Below are positions 1 to 4,710 of a stretch of DNA of 6,198 nt, in pieces. Below the pieces are notes generated by a model, which had not been told where the DNA came from, did no database searches, and saw only the letters and a program-made list of their open reading frames with translations. The stretch comes from Persephonella sp. GTDB lineage: Bacteria > Aquificota > Aquificia > Aquificales > Hydrogenothermaceae. Location of the stretch: NCBI GenBank assembly GCA_027058925.1, contig JALTAS010000196.1, forward strand, positions 2,024 to 8,221. Reading direction: 5' to 3'. A program made the position numbers and the translations under genes. Every line of letters begins with the position of its first letter. Position 1 is the first letter of the stretch.

Positions 1-1
1 A

Positions 2-847
2 ATTGAGGCTGAAGAAAATAAAGGCTTCAGCTATGGAAATAATATAGGAATAAAAATAGGAAAAGAAAATGGTTCAGATTATATATGGATTTTGAATAAC
101 GATACTGTCGTCCAGAAAGATACTTTATCCCACATGTTAGAGGTTTCAGTAAGGTACGACAGTCCTGCTGTTACCTGCAAGATAAAGGATTACCATCAAA
201 AAGATAAGGTTCAGTATGCAGGTGAAACACCAAGATATGATCTTATGGAAGATAGAGAGGATATTATTAAAAAACCGATCTTTTTAACAGGGGCAAACAT
301 TTTGATAAGGTCAGATGTATTTGAGACCACAGGTTTATTTGATGAGGACTTTTTCCTTTATTTTGAGGACAATCTATTCTTTAAAAAATTGATTGATAAA
401 AAAATAAGGGTTTTGTACACACCTTTTACCCACATATACCACAAAGGAGGATCATCAACAGGTGAGTTTTTAAAAAATCCCTTCACCGTTTATTATGCTG
501 TCAGGAACGCCCTTTTACTGACAAAAAAATTAAGAATAAAAGATTACAGTATGCCTGCAAAACTGATAAAAGATGTTTATACCGGAAACTATGCATCCAA
601 AAAAACCCTTAAAGCCCTAATACTTGGAATTTATGATTTTTATAAAGGAGAAAAGGGAAGAAAGAAAGATCTTGAAAAGTTATTGGATCAGAAAAAACTG
701 GTAAAAAAAGAAGGGAACACAGAAGATATAGAAGAAATTTTCAGGCTGTCTTTTTCTTACCCAAGAAAGAGAGAGTATATAAACCTTCTTCTTAACAAAA
801 TATCAGAAGAAAAAGGTATTCCGGACCTAAAAAATATTTTCCAATAA
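2..847 (+). CDS. GT2-family glycosyltransferase, 5'-truncated by the window edge (rhamnosyltransferase-like)
   Basis: This is the C-terminal 281 residues of a family 2 (GT-A fold, WbbL/COG1216-like) glycosyltransferase that would transfer a sugar from a nucleotide-sugar to a growing glycan at the cytoplasmic membrane face. The open frame runs to the window edge, so the start is missing; a TTG at 92 lies inside a conserved domain and is not the start. Numbering from the first full codon, visible motifs are GFSYGNN at 8-14, the metal/nucleotide motif NNDT at 32-35 (the usual NNDT form of DXD), the acceptor-side GLFDEDFF...ED at 111-123, HIYHKGG at 144-150 and YYAVRN at 164-169. All are typical of active members. 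A Lys-rich tail of about 100 residues follows the catalytic domain. Sugar and acceptor cannot be told from sequence. The stop overlaps the ribosome binding site of the next gene, so the two are probably cotranscribed. Confidence 0.9.
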   Translation: MEAEENKGFSYGNNIGIKIGKENGSDYIWILNNDTVVQKDTLSHMLEVSVRYDSPAVTCKIKDYHQKDKVQYAGETPRYDLMEDREDIIKKPIFLTGANILIRSDVFETTGLFDEDFFLYFEDNLFFKKLIDKKIRVLYTPFTHIYHKGGSSTGEFLKNPFTVYYAVRNALLLTKKLRIKDYSMPAKLIKDVYTGNYASKKTLKALILGIYDFYKGEKGRKKDLEKLLDQKKLVKKEGNTEDIEEIFRLSFSYPRKREYINLLLNKISEEKGIPDLKNIFQ

Positions 848-853
848 AGGAGG
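848..853 (+). promoter_or_regulatory. Strong Shine-Dalgarno site for the gene at 860
   Basis: AGGAGG lies 6 bases before the ATG at 860 and starts directly after the stop codon of the preceding gene. It fixes the start of the second gene and suggests translational coupling between the two. Confidence 0.8.
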
Positions 854-859
854 TTAAGG

Positions 860-2068
860 ATGATCACAGTCTGTATAATAGGAAAAAATATAAGGAAAAC
901 AGTTGAAACACTGTTAGAAAATGATCTTTCAGATATTGATCAGATAATTACGACTACGGATTTTCCTTTAGAAACAGATATACCTGTAGAAGTTATAAAT
1001 GCAGAAACAGAAAATAAATCAGAAATAAAAAATAAGATGATAAAAATATCAAAAGGTGATTATATACTGTGGCTTTCAGAAAATACAGAGCTTGAAGATT
1101 CAACCGTTGAAGAGCTTGTAGAAGTTGTAGAAGATTTTCCAGATGCTGACATTATATATCCTAACGAAATTCTGATAATAGGAAAAGAGGAAGATGTAAA
1201 AACATTTACAGACTGGTACAGTAATGAGAAAAGTCTGATTCAGTCTTTAACACTTGAAAATTACCTGCCGGAATGGGGAGTTATAACAAAAAAGGAAATG
1301 TTTCTAAAGCTTGGAATGTTTGATGAAAATTTTGAGGATTACGAATTTTATGATTTCATATACAAAAATCTAAAAAACCTTAAACTGAAAAACTCCGATC
1401 TGAGTTTTGTAACAAACAGAATAACAGAAAGTTTTATTGATACATCTTACAGAAGCAAAACATTGAGAGATATACTCGGTATATATGACTGGAAGAAAGA
1501 GATCTTTCCTTCTTTAAGCTGGGATAAAAATGAAAAATTAGCATTTGGTACTGCTTACACGATTATTGGTGATAAACTTTATAATTATTACGATCTATAC
1601 AACGCTTCTGACTATTACAGAAAGTCATTGCTTTCTTACCACAACCAGATCTCACTAAAAAAACTGATAAACACTCTTGTTCAGATGGGTTTGTTTGATA
1701 AGGCACTTGAGCTAACAACAAAGAAACAAGGTTTGTCACAGAAGGAGGTTGATGAAGTGTCCCAGAGAATAAAACAGTTTAAAGAACTTGTTTTAAAACT
1801 TGAAAAAGCTGTTGAGGAAGGAAAAGCAGGAGATATACTTGTATCTATAAATGATATTGTTTCAATATACAGTGGAGCACCCATTTATAACATCCTTGGT
1901 GTTATTTATGCATTAAAAGGGGAACTTGAAAACTCTTACAGATTTTTTTATAAAGCCCTCACCATGAATCCATTAGATGAAGACATATTGAAAAATCTAA
2001 TAGATATAGCTGAGAGATTAGGCAGGAAGGACAAAGTTAAGGGATTGATTAACAGACTGCTTGGTTAG
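860..2068 (+). CDS. Glycosyltransferase-like protein with degenerate GT-A domain and TPR-like C-terminal half
   Basis: This 402-residue protein seems to combine a GT2-like N-terminal half (about 1-205) with a helical, TPR-like half (about 225-402). The N-terminus MITVCIIGKN resembles the first strand of GT-A enzymes, and KGDYILWLSENTELED (65-80) sits where active enzymes have GDYIxFLDxDD. Here the acidic DXD residues are replaced by SEN, so metal and nucleotide-sugar binding is doubtful. WGVITKKEMFLKLGMFDENFEDYEF (139-163) matches the acceptor region in spacing. The C-terminal part has Tyr- and Leu-rich helix pairs such as YNASDYYRKSLLSY (247-260) and the TPR-like stretch around 341-375 with NILGVIYALKGELENSYRFF and YKALTMNP. 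No signal peptide or clear membrane span is seen. It follows a GT2 gene by 12 bp and presumably acts in the same glycan pathway, as a divergent transferase or a scaffold. The family assignment is moderate and the activity unknown. Confidence 0.75.
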   Translation: MITVCIIGKNIRKTVETLLENDLSDIDQIITTTDFPLETDIPVEVINAETENKSEIKNKMIKISKGDYILWLSENTELEDSTVEELVEVVEDFPDADIIYPNEILIIGKEEDVKTFTDWYSNEKSLIQSLTLENYLPEWGVITKKEMFLKLGMFDENFEDYEFYDFIYKNLKNLKLKNSDLSFVTNRITESFIDTSYRSKTLRDILGIYDWKKEIFPSLSWDKNEKLAFGTAYTIIGDKLYNYYDLYNASDYYRKSLLSYHNQISLKKLINTLVQMGLFDKALELTTKKQGLSQKEVDEVSQRIKQFKELVLKLEKAVEEGKAGDILVSINDIVSIYSGAPIYNILGVIYALKGELENSYRFFYKALTMNPLDEDILKNLIDIAERLGRKDKVKGLINRLLG

Positions 2069-2082
2069 TTATTGTTAACTAA
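2065..2082 (+). other. Short AT-rich hairpin over the stop codon of the upstream gene
   Basis: A perfect 7-bp inverted repeat, TTAGTTA (2065-2071) and TAACTAA (2076-2082), surrounds a 4-base loop and includes the TAG stop at 2066-2068. It is nearly GC-free and is not followed by a run of T, so it is a poor intrinsic terminator. No better terminator is seen after the glycosyltransferase operon. Confidence 0.35.
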
Positions 2083-2115
2083 ATATAAAAATATTACCAT
2101 ATTAACATGAATCAA

Positions 2116-2144
2116 TTTAAATAATTATGGAATAAGTTTATAAT
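2116..2144 (+). promoter_or_regulatory. Probable sigma70-type promoter of the SQR operon
   Basis: A full-consensus -10 hexamer, TATAAT, lies at 2139-2144. A weak -35 candidate, TTTAAA (2116-2121, 4 of 6 matches to TTGACA), stands 17 bases upstream. Transcription would begin near 2151, giving a leader of roughly 30 bases before the ATG at 2183. In DNA this AT-rich, chance -10 boxes are common, so support comes mainly from position and from the overlapping dyad. Confidence 0.5.
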
Positions 2145-2160
2145 CTATTTTATAAACTTA
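2133..2160. promoter_or_regulatory. Perfect 11-bp inverted repeat at the SQR promoter, candidate operator
   Basis: TAAGTTTATAA (2133-2143) and TTATAAACTTA (2150-2160) are exact reverse complements around a 6-base centre, TCTATT. The left arm contains most of the -10 box, and the right arm covers the predicted transcription start. A dyad in this place could be bound by a dimeric regulator that blocks RNA polymerase. Because the predicted start falls inside it, it is unlikely to act as an mRNA hairpin. The regulator is not identified. Confidence 0.5.
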
Positions 2161-2170
2161 ATATTAAAAT

Positions 2171-2175
2171 GGAGG
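2171..2175 (+). promoter_or_regulatory. Shine-Dalgarno site of the SQR gene
   Basis: GGAGG stands 7 bases before the ATG at 2183. The protein from this ATG begins directly with the FAD-binding strand, which confirms the start. Confidence 0.8.
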
Positions 2176-2182
2176 AATTATT

Positions 2183-3607
2183 ATGGCGAAGGTAGTGGTC
2201 GTAGGGGCAGGATTTGCAGGACATTATGCCGCTTTGATCTTAGCAGATGCCCTGAAAGGAAAGGGCAATCATGAAATCACAGTAATAAGCCGCGTTCCAA
2301 AGTTCACCTACATACCTTCTCTTGTGTGGGTTGGCGTAGGCCAAATGGCGGCAGAAGATGTTCAGTTTGATCTAAAACCGGTTTACGACAAGGTTGGGAT
2401 CAATTTTGTCCATGGAGCAGTTACAGAAGTTCATCCTGATGATAAGTATGTTGTCGTTGAAAAACCTGACGGTGGAACACAACAGGTTAACTATGATTAC
2501 ATCATCATGGCAACAGGTCCTTACCTTAATTTTGAAGGAACTCCCGGGCTTGGACCTGACAAAGGTTATACCCAATCAATCTGTACACCTCCCCACGCAA
2601 CAAAAGCAGCTTCAGCTTACCTTGAGCTTGTCAGCAGAATGGAAAAGGGAGAGAAGGTAAAAATAGTTATAGGAACAGGTCATGGAGCTGCCACATGTCA
2701 GGGTGCTGCGTTTGAGTATATCTCAAATGTTCACAATGATCTTGTTGATAGAGGTTTAAGAGACAGAGCTGAGATACTCTGGCTTTCAAATGAACCTGCG
2801 TTAGGTGATTTTGGTATTGATGGTCTTGAGATGAAATACGGAGGGCAGATCTTCACCTCAGAGGATATGGTACAGTTTCTTTTTGAAAAGTACGGAATAA
2901 AGTGGCAGATAAGATCTCATGTAAAACAGGTTGACGAAAGCAAGATTTACACAATAGATCTTGATGGAAATGAAAATGAGATAGAGTACGATTTTGCTAT
3001 GTTGATACCACAGTTTAAAGCTCAGCCTATAAAATGGATAGATAAAGACGGAAATGATATAACTGATAAGATATGTAATCCTGCAGGATTCGTTAAGGTT
3101 GATGCTGTTTATGGAAAACCTTATGCTGAACTTGATGGTCCAGACTGGCCAAGAACATACCAGAACCCAACATACAAAAATGTATTTGCAGCAGGTATAG
3201 CTTTTGCACCTCCAGGACCTCTGTCAAAACCACAGCAGGCTCCAGATGGATCACCTATAGCACCAGCTCCACCAAGAACTGGATATACAGCAGAACTTTC
3301 AGGAAAAGCAGCAGCTCTTAACATTGTTGATATGATTGAGGGCAGAGAACCTTCCCACACAGCTTCAATGGCAGAAACACCAGGACTCTGTGTTGCATCA
3401 CTAAAACACCATCTGCTTTCTGGTGAAGCTGTAACAATAGCTATATATCCTGTTGCAAGAAACAGAGCAGCTTATCCTGAATACGGAAGGGATCTGGATA
3501 ACTGCGTTGCTGAGATAGGTCTCGCAGGAGCATGGTTCAAATGGTTCTTACACCATGCATTCCTTTATAAACTGCAGGCAAAACCAGGATGGAAACTTAT
3601 TCCTTAA
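2183..3607 (+). CDS. sqr: Sulfide:quinone oxidoreductase (FAD flavoprotein)
   Basis: This 474-residue flavoprotein is expected to oxidise sulfide to polysulfide or sulfur and reduce membrane quinone. The N-terminus carries the FAD dinucleotide motif VVVVGAGFAG (4-13), followed by an ATG motif in IIMATGPYLNFEG (107-119) and the C-terminal FAD contact VFAAGIAFAPPGP (334-346), in the SQR form rather than the usual GD. Three cysteines fit the redox sites of SQRs: C134 (SICTPPHA), C172 (GAATCQGAAFEY) and C403 (GLCVAS); C172 and C403 would be the conserved pair. A Pro-rich loop at about 343-364 leads into PPRTGYTAE, like the conserved PKTG segment. The last 25 residues are rich in Trp, Phe, His and Lys (WFKWFLHH at 451-458) and should bind the membrane as amphipathic helices; no signal peptide is seen. 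At 474 residues it is longer than the roughly 430 usual for the type I enzymes. Flavocytochrome-c-type or other SQR-like substrates cannot be excluded, and the SQR type is not settled here. Confidence 0.88.
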   Translation: MAKVVVVGAGFAGHYAALILADALKGKGNHEITVISRVPKFTYIPSLVWVGVGQMAAEDVQFDLKPVYDKVGINFVHGAVTEVHPDDKYVVVEKPDGGTQQVNYDYIIMATGPYLNFEGTPGLGPDKGYTQSICTPPHATKAASAYLELVSRMEKGEKVKIVIGTGHGAATCQGAAFEYISNVHNDLVDRGLRDRAEILWLSNEPALGDFGIDGLEMKYGGQIFTSEDMVQFLFEKYGIKWQIRSHVKQVDESKIYTIDLDGNENEIEYDFAMLIPQFKAQPIKWIDKDGNDITDKICNPAGFVKVDAVYGKPYAELDGPDWPRTYQNPTYKNVFAAGIAFAPPGPLSKPQQAPDGSPIAPAPPRTGYTAELSGKAAALNIVDMIEGREPSHTASMAETPGLCVASLKHHLLSGEAVTIAIYPVARNRAAYPEYGRDLDNCVAEIGLAGAWFKWFLHHAFLYKLQAKPGWKLIP

Positions 3608-3613
3608 AAAATC

Positions 3614-3619
3614 AGGAGG
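3614..3619 (+). promoter_or_regulatory. Strong Shine-Dalgarno site for the 40-residue gene
   Basis: AGGAGG is followed by 8 bases and then the ATG at 3628. This near-ideal site just after the SQR stop is the main reason for calling the small gene. Confidence 0.8.
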
Positions 3620-3627
3620 GTTAAGAT

Positions 3628-3750
3628 ATGGCTACAAAAAGAGACATGATGGAAAAAATGTGGAGATACAGAAAAAACCTGTTTGTTCAGCTTTTCAGGT
3701 TTATTGTATTAGGACTTCACTTTAACAAACTTGTTAAAAAGGTACACTGA
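3628..3750 (+). CDS. Small cationic amphipathic protein (40 aa) encoded directly behind SQR
   Basis: A 40-codon gene starts 20 bp after the SQR stop and ends with two consecutive in-frame TGA codons (3748-3753), immediately before the terminator. The protein begins MATKRDMMEKMWRYRKN and continues with the hydrophobic stretch LFVQLFRFIVLGLHF (18-32), ending in NKLVKKVH. It has ten Lys/Arg against two acidic residues. N17, Q21, R24, H31, K34 and K38 fall on one side of a helix, so an amphipathic helix lying on the inner membrane face is more likely than a clean transmembrane span. There is no Cys, no signal peptide and no domain I recognise. The ribosome binding site, the gap-free fit between SQR and terminator, and the double stop support a real gene. 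Its role is unknown; an SQR membrane-attachment, stability or quinone-access partner is a guess from position and from the similar Trp/Phe/Lys-rich tail of SQR. Confidence 0.75.
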   Translation: MATKRDMMEKMWRYRKNLFVQLFRFIVLGLHFNKLVKKVH

Positions 3751-3756
3751 TGATCT

Positions 3757-3776
3757 GCCCCTTCGGGGGCTTTTTT
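3757..3776 (+). terminator. Intrinsic terminator of the SQR operon with UUCG tetraloop
   Basis: GCCCC (3757-3761) and GGGGC (3766-3770) form a 5-bp all-GC stem closed by C-G around a TTCG loop, followed by six T (3771-3776). C(UUCG)G is an exceptionally stable tetraloop, fitting a thermophile. The T run overlaps the stop codon of the convergent clpS at 3775-3777. In the other direction the hairpin is followed by AGATCATC, so it is not a good terminator for clpS. Confidence 0.93.
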
Positions 3777-4047
3777 AAATAACAACTTCAACAGATAGAT
3801 CTATCTCTTCAAGAACATTCTGGACATAAAGAGCCTCTTCAAGATCTCCCTCAAAAACAACAGCTTTTCCTTTAGTGTGTATCTCCCATGTTAAAGCTTC
3901 TGCTGTTGAAAGATCACATTTTAATGCCTTTATAAGCTGGTATATAACCTCATCAAAAGTATGCCAGTCATCATCATAAACTATTACCTTCGCAGGGATA
4001 CCTATCTCTGTTTTTTTGTCCTCCTGAACCTCAAAACCTATGCTCAT
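3775..4047 (-). CDS. clpS: ClpS-family adaptor of the Clp protease
   Basis: This 90-residue protein fits the ClpS family, which delivers proteins with destabilising N-terminal residues to the ClpA/ClpC-ClpP protease. After a likely flexible N-terminal arm of about 19 residues comes the core AKVIVYDDDWHTFDEV (19-34), matching the VILxNDDxTPMEFV signature, then WEIHTKGKAVV (54-64), matching the conserved H-x-x-G-K/R-A segment, and a final strand near VEVV. H57 corresponds to the degron-binding His66 of E. coli. Two pocket positions differ from E. coli: D25 stands where Asn34 is, and F31 where the gate residue Met40 is. The ATG is 2 bp from the nadD stop, with an AGAGG ribosome site inside nadD, so translation is probably coupled. 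The stop falls in the T run of the SQR terminator, so the genes are convergent. Confidence 0.85.
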   Translation of the reverse strand: MSIGFEVQEDKKTEIGIPAKVIVYDDDWHTFDEVIYQLIKALKCDLSTAEALTWEIHTKGKAVVFEGDLEEALYVQNVLEEIDLSVEVVI

Positions 4048-4049
4048 CT

Positions 4050-4673
4050 TCAGCCTCTGTACAGTTTTTTATTAAAAATATATTCTTCAACTTCAGGAAG
4101 TACAAGATATTTTATTGATCTGTTTGTTTTTATCCTTTCTCTTATCTCTGTTGATGATATGTCTATCCTCCTTTTACTAAAAAAATAAACAGAGCCTTCT
4201 TTTTTTGAGATACTGTTATCAGTCCTGATATCCATATAAGGAAAATTCTCTTTCAGATAATCCCTTACATCTTCATATCTATCTTTTCCTCTTCCTAAGA
4301 CTATAAAAGATGTTAATCTTGAAAGTTCTTCAGGGTTTTTCCATTTGTGAAGAGTCAAAAAAGCATCAGTTCCCACTATAAAAATAGGAGATAATCCTTT
4401 CTTCCTGTACTCTTTTATTGTTTCAATGGTGTAGGATTTTCCTTTTCTTTTTATCTCTATATCATCTACGCTGAAAAAGGGATTGTTTTTTATTGATATT
4501 TCAATCATATGTATTCTGTCCTCAGCTGAGGCTCTGCTTTCAGGTTTCAATGGGGAATGGTATGCGGGAATAAAAATTATTTTTTGAAGATTATAAAACT
4601 CCCTTACATCCTCAGCTATTCTTAAATGCCCTATATGAACAGGATCAAAACTTCCACCATATATTCCGATCAT
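4050..4673 (-). CDS. nadD: Nicotinate (nicotinamide) mononucleotide adenylyltransferase
   Basis: NadD joins nicotinate mononucleotide and ATP to form deamido-NAD, a late step of NAD synthesis in the cytoplasm. The 207-residue protein carries all the nucleotidyltransferase marks: GGSFDPVHIGHL (6-17) at the N-terminus with the ATP-binding HxGH, SPLKPE in the nucleotide-binding loop, GKSYTIETI (78-86), the substrate motif IVGTDAFLTLHKW and, near the end, ISSTEIRERI with the ISSTxIR signature. Length matches bacterial NadD. The protein begins MIGIYGG, where family members begin, so the ATG at 4673 is right, and no other start codon lies in the open frame upstream. The gene is followed after 2 bp by clpS, whereas in many bacteria it is next to rsfS. 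The start has only a close AAGGA before it (see separate entry), and a terminator lies just upstream. Confidence 0.93.
   Translation of the reverse strand: MIGIYGGSFDPVHIGHLRIAEDVREFYNLQKIIFIPAYHSPLKPESRASAEDRIHMIEISIKNNPFFSVDDIEIKRKGKSYTIETIKEYRKKGLSPIFIVGTDAFLTLHKWKNPEELSRLTSFIVLGRGKDRYEDVRDYLKENFPYMDIRTDNSISKKEGSVYFFSKRRIDISSTEIRERIKTNRSIKYLVLPEVEEYIFNKKLYRG
4054..4058 (-). promoter_or_regulatory. Ribosome binding site of clpS inside the end of nadD
   Basis: On the minus strand, AGAGG is followed by 6 bases and the clpS ATG. It uses the last codons of nadD, so ribosomes ending nadD lie over the clpS start. Confidence 0.6.
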
Positions 4674-4675
4674 AA

Positions 4676-4680
4676 TCCTT
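4676..4680 (-). promoter_or_regulatory. Weak, unusually close ribosome site of nadD
   Basis: AAGGA is separated from the nadD ATG by only 2 bases, well under the usual 5-8. It lies just after the T run of the upstream hairpin. Translation may be weak, or the message may start near the ATG. Confidence 0.4.
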
Positions 4681-4681
4681 A

Positions 4682-4706
4682 TTAAAAAGCCCCCAAAAGG
4701 GGGCTT
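4682..4706 (-). terminator. Intrinsic terminator of the protease gene, filling the gap before nadD
   Basis: On the minus strand, AAGCCCCC, a TTTT loop and GGGGGCTT form a 6-bp GC stem extended by two A-T pairs, followed by a T run (five T, counting the two that pair). It begins 4 bases after the protease stop. The plus strand is T-rich as well (after 4704), so the hairpin could work in both directions. Only 8 bases lie between its end and the nadD ATG, so any polymerase serving nadD must pass it or start inside or just before it. Confidence 0.85.
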
Positions 4707-4710
4707 ATTT

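Noticed and set aside
92..847. A complete glycosyltransferase starting with TTG at 92
   Set aside because: The frame is open to the window edge and the upstream codons encode the conserved GFSYGNN motif, so the start is outside the window.
1681..1884. Minus-strand 67-codon reading frame inside the glycosyltransferase-like gene
   Set aside because: Antisense to a well supported gene; Ser/Phe-rich composition typical of the reverse of Lys/Glu-rich coding DNA.
2065..2082. Hairpin as the terminator of the glycosyltransferase operon
   Set aside because: The stem has almost no GC and no T run follows it, so it is listed only as a structure.
2372..2575. Minus-strand 67-codon frame inside SQR
   Set aside because: Antisense to the FAD domain of SQR, with no family features.
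2394..2660. Plus-strand 88-codon reading frame inside SQR
   Set aside because: It lies in another frame of a gene with full SQR motifs, has no good ribosome site and no recognisable protein.
3121..3360. Minus-strand 79-codon frame inside SQR
   Set aside because: Antisense to conserved SQR coding sequence; Gly/Ala/Pro-rich product mirrors the Pro-rich loop of SQR.
3961..4188. Plus-strand 75-codon frame across clpS and nadD
   Set aside because: Runs against two conserved genes and has no ribosome site or recognisable domain.
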